Shown here: in pieces, positions 60,215 to 64,000 of the stretch
Position numbering within the stretch: position 1 is the first letter of the stretch
How the letters are laid out: each line of letters starts with the position of its first letter
DNA from: Maratus speciosus
Lineage: Eukaryota > Arthropoda > Arachnida > Araneae > Salticidae
Assembly (NCBI GenBank): GCA_963932465.1
Contig: OZ010790.1
Location: forward strand, 345,861,087-345,925,086
Length of the DNA stretch: 64,000 bases
Direction of reading: 5' to 3'
The notes under the pieces: model-generated
Told to the model about the DNA's origin: nothing
What the model saw: the letters and a program-made list of their open reading frames with translations, nothing else
Databases searched by the model: none
Made by a program: the position numbers and the translations under genes

Positions 60215-60330
60215 AAAAATGGACATCCACAATTACATCCGTATCTTACCCGCAGATTCGAATCCGGGCCCCGCCGTGGCAGCTGCTGTCGCTACCAACC
60301 ACGCCACTGGGAGACTACGCGTTTACACAC
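60215..60330 (-). mobile_element. tRNA-like head of a SINE
   Basis: On the - strand TGGCGTGGTTGGTAGCG (A-box-like) is followed about 45 bases on by GGATTCGAATC (B-box-like), the layout of a tRNA-derived promoter. No full cloverleaf was checked. A SINE is more likely than a functional tRNA. Confidence 0.4.
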
Positions 60331-60990
60331 ACCCATGCAAAGGCACTTCCAACAATAACAGCCCACGAATGATGATGCTTTTTACATGGTTCTATAAAAG
60401 AATGAAGTGCTCCATACATTTTTCAGGAGGGGAAATATCGTGATGTAATATAATACGATGCACGAAAAATTTTCATTTGATTCATTAACTGCGGAAGAAA
60501 AAAACCTCTTTTCGACATATAGTGCATTTTAGTGGAATAAGTCGGAGTTAAATTTCCGTCTGATATCGTTGGGTTTTTTCTATTTGAAATTTTGTATCAA
60601 TCTTTGGTTAAAGGGAAAAATTAGATTATGTTTGTACGCATGAGTCTAATGCTTAAAAACATTACTTTAAATAACTGTAGATAAACATACATACAGCATA
60701 CAACCATTTTATTAGAAATAAAAGTTTGATTTCCGAATATAATTACACTAACACAAAATTAAAAGAAAAGATGCATGATTGAAAATCACCCAAGAGCATT
60801 CTGCTTTTATTATTGCAACGCCACAATCTTCCTTTTAAACGTATTTTGGATTTTTTTACATTAAGATTAAAAAAGAAAATAAATCTTCGTCGTTAAAATC
60901 AAATTTCATTCAAATAAATGATTGATTTGGACAGCGCAAATTACTGTTTTAGTGAAATATTTTCATTTCGGGTTCGAATCTATATACGAA

Positions 60991-61908
60991 CTAGTCGGAT
61001 GTGGCAATCCCAAAACTTTCTTCTATCTCATACATGTTAATACTTCCTGAAAAATGCATTATATTGGCGCCACCGGTTAGGTGATTCACACCAAAATCTA
61101 ATCAGCAACAATTTATGTCAACTTCTAATTGAATTTGAAGTTTGATGAAAATCCATGCATTAGTTTTTGAGATACAGCTATTGCGGAAATCGTGAAAAGT
61201 TCTGCATAGCAGTTGTAGCTGTTGGGCAATTTACACCAAAAAACTTATCAGGATCATTTATATCAGGGACAAAATTAATCTAAAATTTGATGAAAATACA
61301 TGCATTAGTTCTTGAGATACAGCTATTGCCAGAATCGTGAAAAATGCAGCATATCAGCGCCACCTGTTGGGCGATTACACCAAAAACTAAAAACACTAAT
61401 TTATATCAGGGACTAACTGAATCTGAAGTTTGATGTAAATTTGTGCATTAGTTTCCAAGAGATAGAGCTAATGCGATAATCGTGAATAATGCATCCTAGC
61501 AGTGCCACTTATTGGGCAATTTACAAAAAAAAGTTATCAGGACCAAATTATATCAAGGACTAACTGAAGATGAAGTTTTCTGAAAATTCGTGCTTTAGTT
61601 CTTGAGATACAGCTATTGTAGAAATTATGAATAATGCACAATAGCAGCGCCACCTGGCGGGCGATTTACACCAAAAATTAATCAGCACCAATTTATATCA
61701 AGGACTAACTAAATCTAAAGTTTCATTAAATTCCGTTCATTAGTTCTTGAGATGGAGCGCTCACAAAATTTGTGTCACACACAGACAGACATTTTGTAAA
61801 AGCATGTTTTTCGGGATCTCTGACCCCTAAAATGTGTAAATCCGTCGAAACCGGAATTCGAAAATTTTTACGAATCCAATATTTTCTTCTTGTAAAGATA
61901 GAAGAAAG
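60991..61908 (-). mobile_element. Helitron-like element with ~143-bp tandem core, copy 2
   Basis: Reversed relative to 11519-12638. On the - strand it ends with the hairpin GGAT-TGCCAC-ATCC and GACTAG. The core units carry CGCCACCTGTTGGGCGAT and TAGTTCTTGAGATACAGC at about 140-150-bp spacing (near 61070, 61220, 61360, 61500, 61650). Confidence 0.6.
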
Positions 61909-61918
61909 TAAAAATATA

Positions 61919-62263
61919 CAGGGTGTCCACTCTCAAAGGTGTCTAATGGCTAATCCCTAAACCGTTAATCACAGACATCTATATCCAATTACAAAAATGT
62001 TTTAAATGACGTAAAAAGGCATTTAAAAAGCAATTTGGGTCCATAAAAGCATTTCTTAAAAAATTATGAAATTTAAGTTTTTATACGGTCCCTCGGTCCT
62101 ATAAGTTATATTTAGTAAAATTTTCCTGTTACTGACAAGTAAGGCAAAAAAAGTCCCTTATTCTACGATTAAAACTGACCGAGTAATAACTGTTTAAAGT
62201 TGGAACATATTTTTTGCTGCAAATTAGGGATCATTCACAAATATAGTAGAAATATAATTTCGT

Positions 62264-62297
<34 letters not shown>

Positions 62298-63952
62298 GGT
62301 TGAGAGTAAAATTATCATTGCAGTATAAATTTAAAATCTTTAATCATTCTGACATATTATTGCAAAATATACAATTTGTAATAAACACATAAGACAAAAA
62401 AGCAGAATTTTTGTTAAATAAAATGATGAAAATTAACGGCTTTAGCTTTTGATAATTGATTCTTATGTATTCTATACAGCTGAATCCGAAATTGACCTTC
62501 ATTTTTTACCATCACGTAAAGATTTTTTGCCAATCGTAAATTTTAAAGTTAAAAAAAGAAAAAATAACGAAAATTAGACGCTATATAGATGTCATTGTTG
62601 TGTTTTTAACTTTTATAATTGATTTTTATGTATTTTTTACCGCTGATGACCTTCATTTTTAACCATCACATCAGGATTTTTCGCAAATTATAAATTTCAA
62701 AATTAAAAAATTCAAAGTTAAAATTGAAAATCCTGCCCCATCTCATCGGACCCCTTAGCTGTTTAGCAGTAAGTATCCCAGTACAAGCTATAAAATTTAA
62801 TAAATTATTAACTTAAATAAAATAAAATAAAATAAAATAAAAAAAGTTTTACATCTGTTTTATAGTATCATAATTTCGCTACATTTTATTTTTGACACTT
62901 ACGATTTGCAAAAAAATTCTAACATGATGGTTAAAAATGAAGGTCATTTTCAGATTCAGTGAGTGCATAAAAATCAATCTGATAAAAGTTAAAAAATACA
63001 GTCATCTCCTTTATTTTATAGCATCCGATTTTTGTTATTTTTAAACTTTGACACTTTATGATTTGCGAAAAATCCTGACATGATGATTAAAAATTATGGT
63101 AATTTTCGAATTCAGTGCTAAAAAATACATAAAAGTTAAAAAACACAACCATCGCAGTCTTGTGATATCTAATCTAAAACTTGTTCTTAAAGTTCTTGGC
63201 GGTAATCTATTCGAAATGTTTAGTGTTATCCTGTAAAATAAGTATAAATGGTAACCACCGAAAATCATTGTATTAGTTTGTCATCGGATTTAAGACAGTA
63301 TGTAAAATTTAATCTCGATTGGATATTTGAAAGTGAGTAAAAGTTCGAGTACAAATTTTGAACTTCAAGACATACATACGATCGTTGAAGTTAAATAAAA
63401 ACTTACAAAAATAGCATAATTTTTGTTAAAAGAAATCATGAAAAGACAGTCTCAAATCCTTACAGAACATATGTTAAAATACAATTATTTTAGTCAATCT
63501 GAAACTTAATAAAAGTTAACTCAATCGTAATACTTGTACGATTTTTTTCAAAGCGCAGATGCACATGAAATAAGTTCTTCGAATACTTTAAGCACTTGGT
63601 ATATGACCCCTTAAAGCATGGCGGAACTCATCTGTGTTCAGCTGCAGAAAAGTGGCATAAGTCATGCATTTTTAAAGTTTTATAACTCGGTCAATTTTAG
63701 TGTTATATGAACAGAACTTTTTTTGCCTTACTTGTCAGTGTAATAAGAAAATTTTACTAAATATAACTTATAGGACCGGGTGACGTATAAAAATTTTAAT
63801 TTCGTAATTTTTAAGAAATGTTTTTTAAAAACCCAAATCGCTTTTAAAATATTTCTTTGCGTCATTTAAAACATTTTTGTAATTGGAATTATATGTCTAC
63901 GACTAACGGTTTAGGAATTAGCCATTGGACACCGTTGAGAGTGGACATCCTG
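61919..63952. mobile_element. Tc1/mariner-like element with ~240-bp inverted termini
   Basis: CAGGGTGTCCACTCTCAAAG and CGTTGAGAGTGGACATCCTG are the ends, flanked by TA. The inverted match extends through CTAATGGCTAATCCCTAAACC to TTAGTAAAATTTTCCT and TGACAAGTAAGGC. The centre contains a second inverted family (about 62440-62740 and 62890-63140) around CATTTTTAACCATCA. No transposase frame is visible in 2034 bp. Confidence 0.75.
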
Positions 63953-64000
63953 TATATAATTTTCAAACATTATTTACTATATTTCCCATCCGTAAGTTTG

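Noticed and set aside
60215..60330. Functional tRNA gene
   Set aside because: A- and B-box-like motifs are present but I could not confirm acceptor or anticodon stems; surrounding repeats suggest a SINE.
60146..60443. + strand open frames with PRRGSCCRYQPRHW
   Set aside because: They read the tRNA-like SINE head in reverse; no protein domain is recognisable.

Overview
This is a eukaryotic window: very AT-rich, crowded with homopolymer and (TA)n tracts, and almost entirely transposon-derived. Kilobase-scale introns with GTAAGT donors, pogo, mariner, hAT, Harbinger and Helitron-type elements, tRNA-derived SINEs and a Ty3/Gypsy element point to an arthropod. The repeat flavour (Helitron-like ends with a G-rich hairpin followed by CTAG) suggests a spider or other arachnid, but that assignment is inference. 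There is no sign of bacterial gene organisation.

The clearest host gene is on the + strand from 4703 (or further upstream) to 28160. Six small exons (4703-4854, 15721-15817, 18633-18671, 21587-21661, 26385-26435, 28072-28160) join in one open frame with consistent phases. They encode about 166 residues with eight cysteines and a C-terminal hydrophobic tail, followed by stop and AATAAA signals. I do not recognise the family. The first coding exon (probably a signal peptide) is not identified. Two further exon-like segments on the same strand (38834-38911 and 46684-46770) may be part of a second gene, with low confidence.

The rest is layered mobile DNA. 1-3.5 kb: a tandem-unit repeat, then a Helitron-like element carrying nested mariner and pogo relics. 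5.2-6.4 kb: pogo MITE. 7.6-8.9 kb: GC-rich hAT with perfect 8-bp target duplication. 9.5-12.6 kb: a ~325-bp satellite and a ~143-bp tandem array inside a Helitron-like element. 13-18.5 kb: fold-back and MITE elements in the intron. 21.8-22.7 and 32.2-33.3 kb: Harbinger-like MITEs, the second broken by a SINE and followed by a 2.9-kb element with a 9-bp target duplication that itself contains a pogo-like element. 42-58 kb: a 'Russian doll' of at least four nested pairs of inverted termini, including a fold-back element whose arms are arrays of 49-bp palindromes. 50.6-52.7 kb: a 5'-truncated Ty3/Gypsy element on the - strand with a frameshift and a mutated YIDD box. 58.6-64 kb: another Helitron-like copy with a nested hAT MITE, a Helitron-like tandem-array copy, and a 2-kb Tc1/mariner-like element with ~240-bp inverted termini.

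No rRNA, CRISPR array, or intact transposase was found. All element classes are read by eye from termini and target-site duplications; none was checked against a library.
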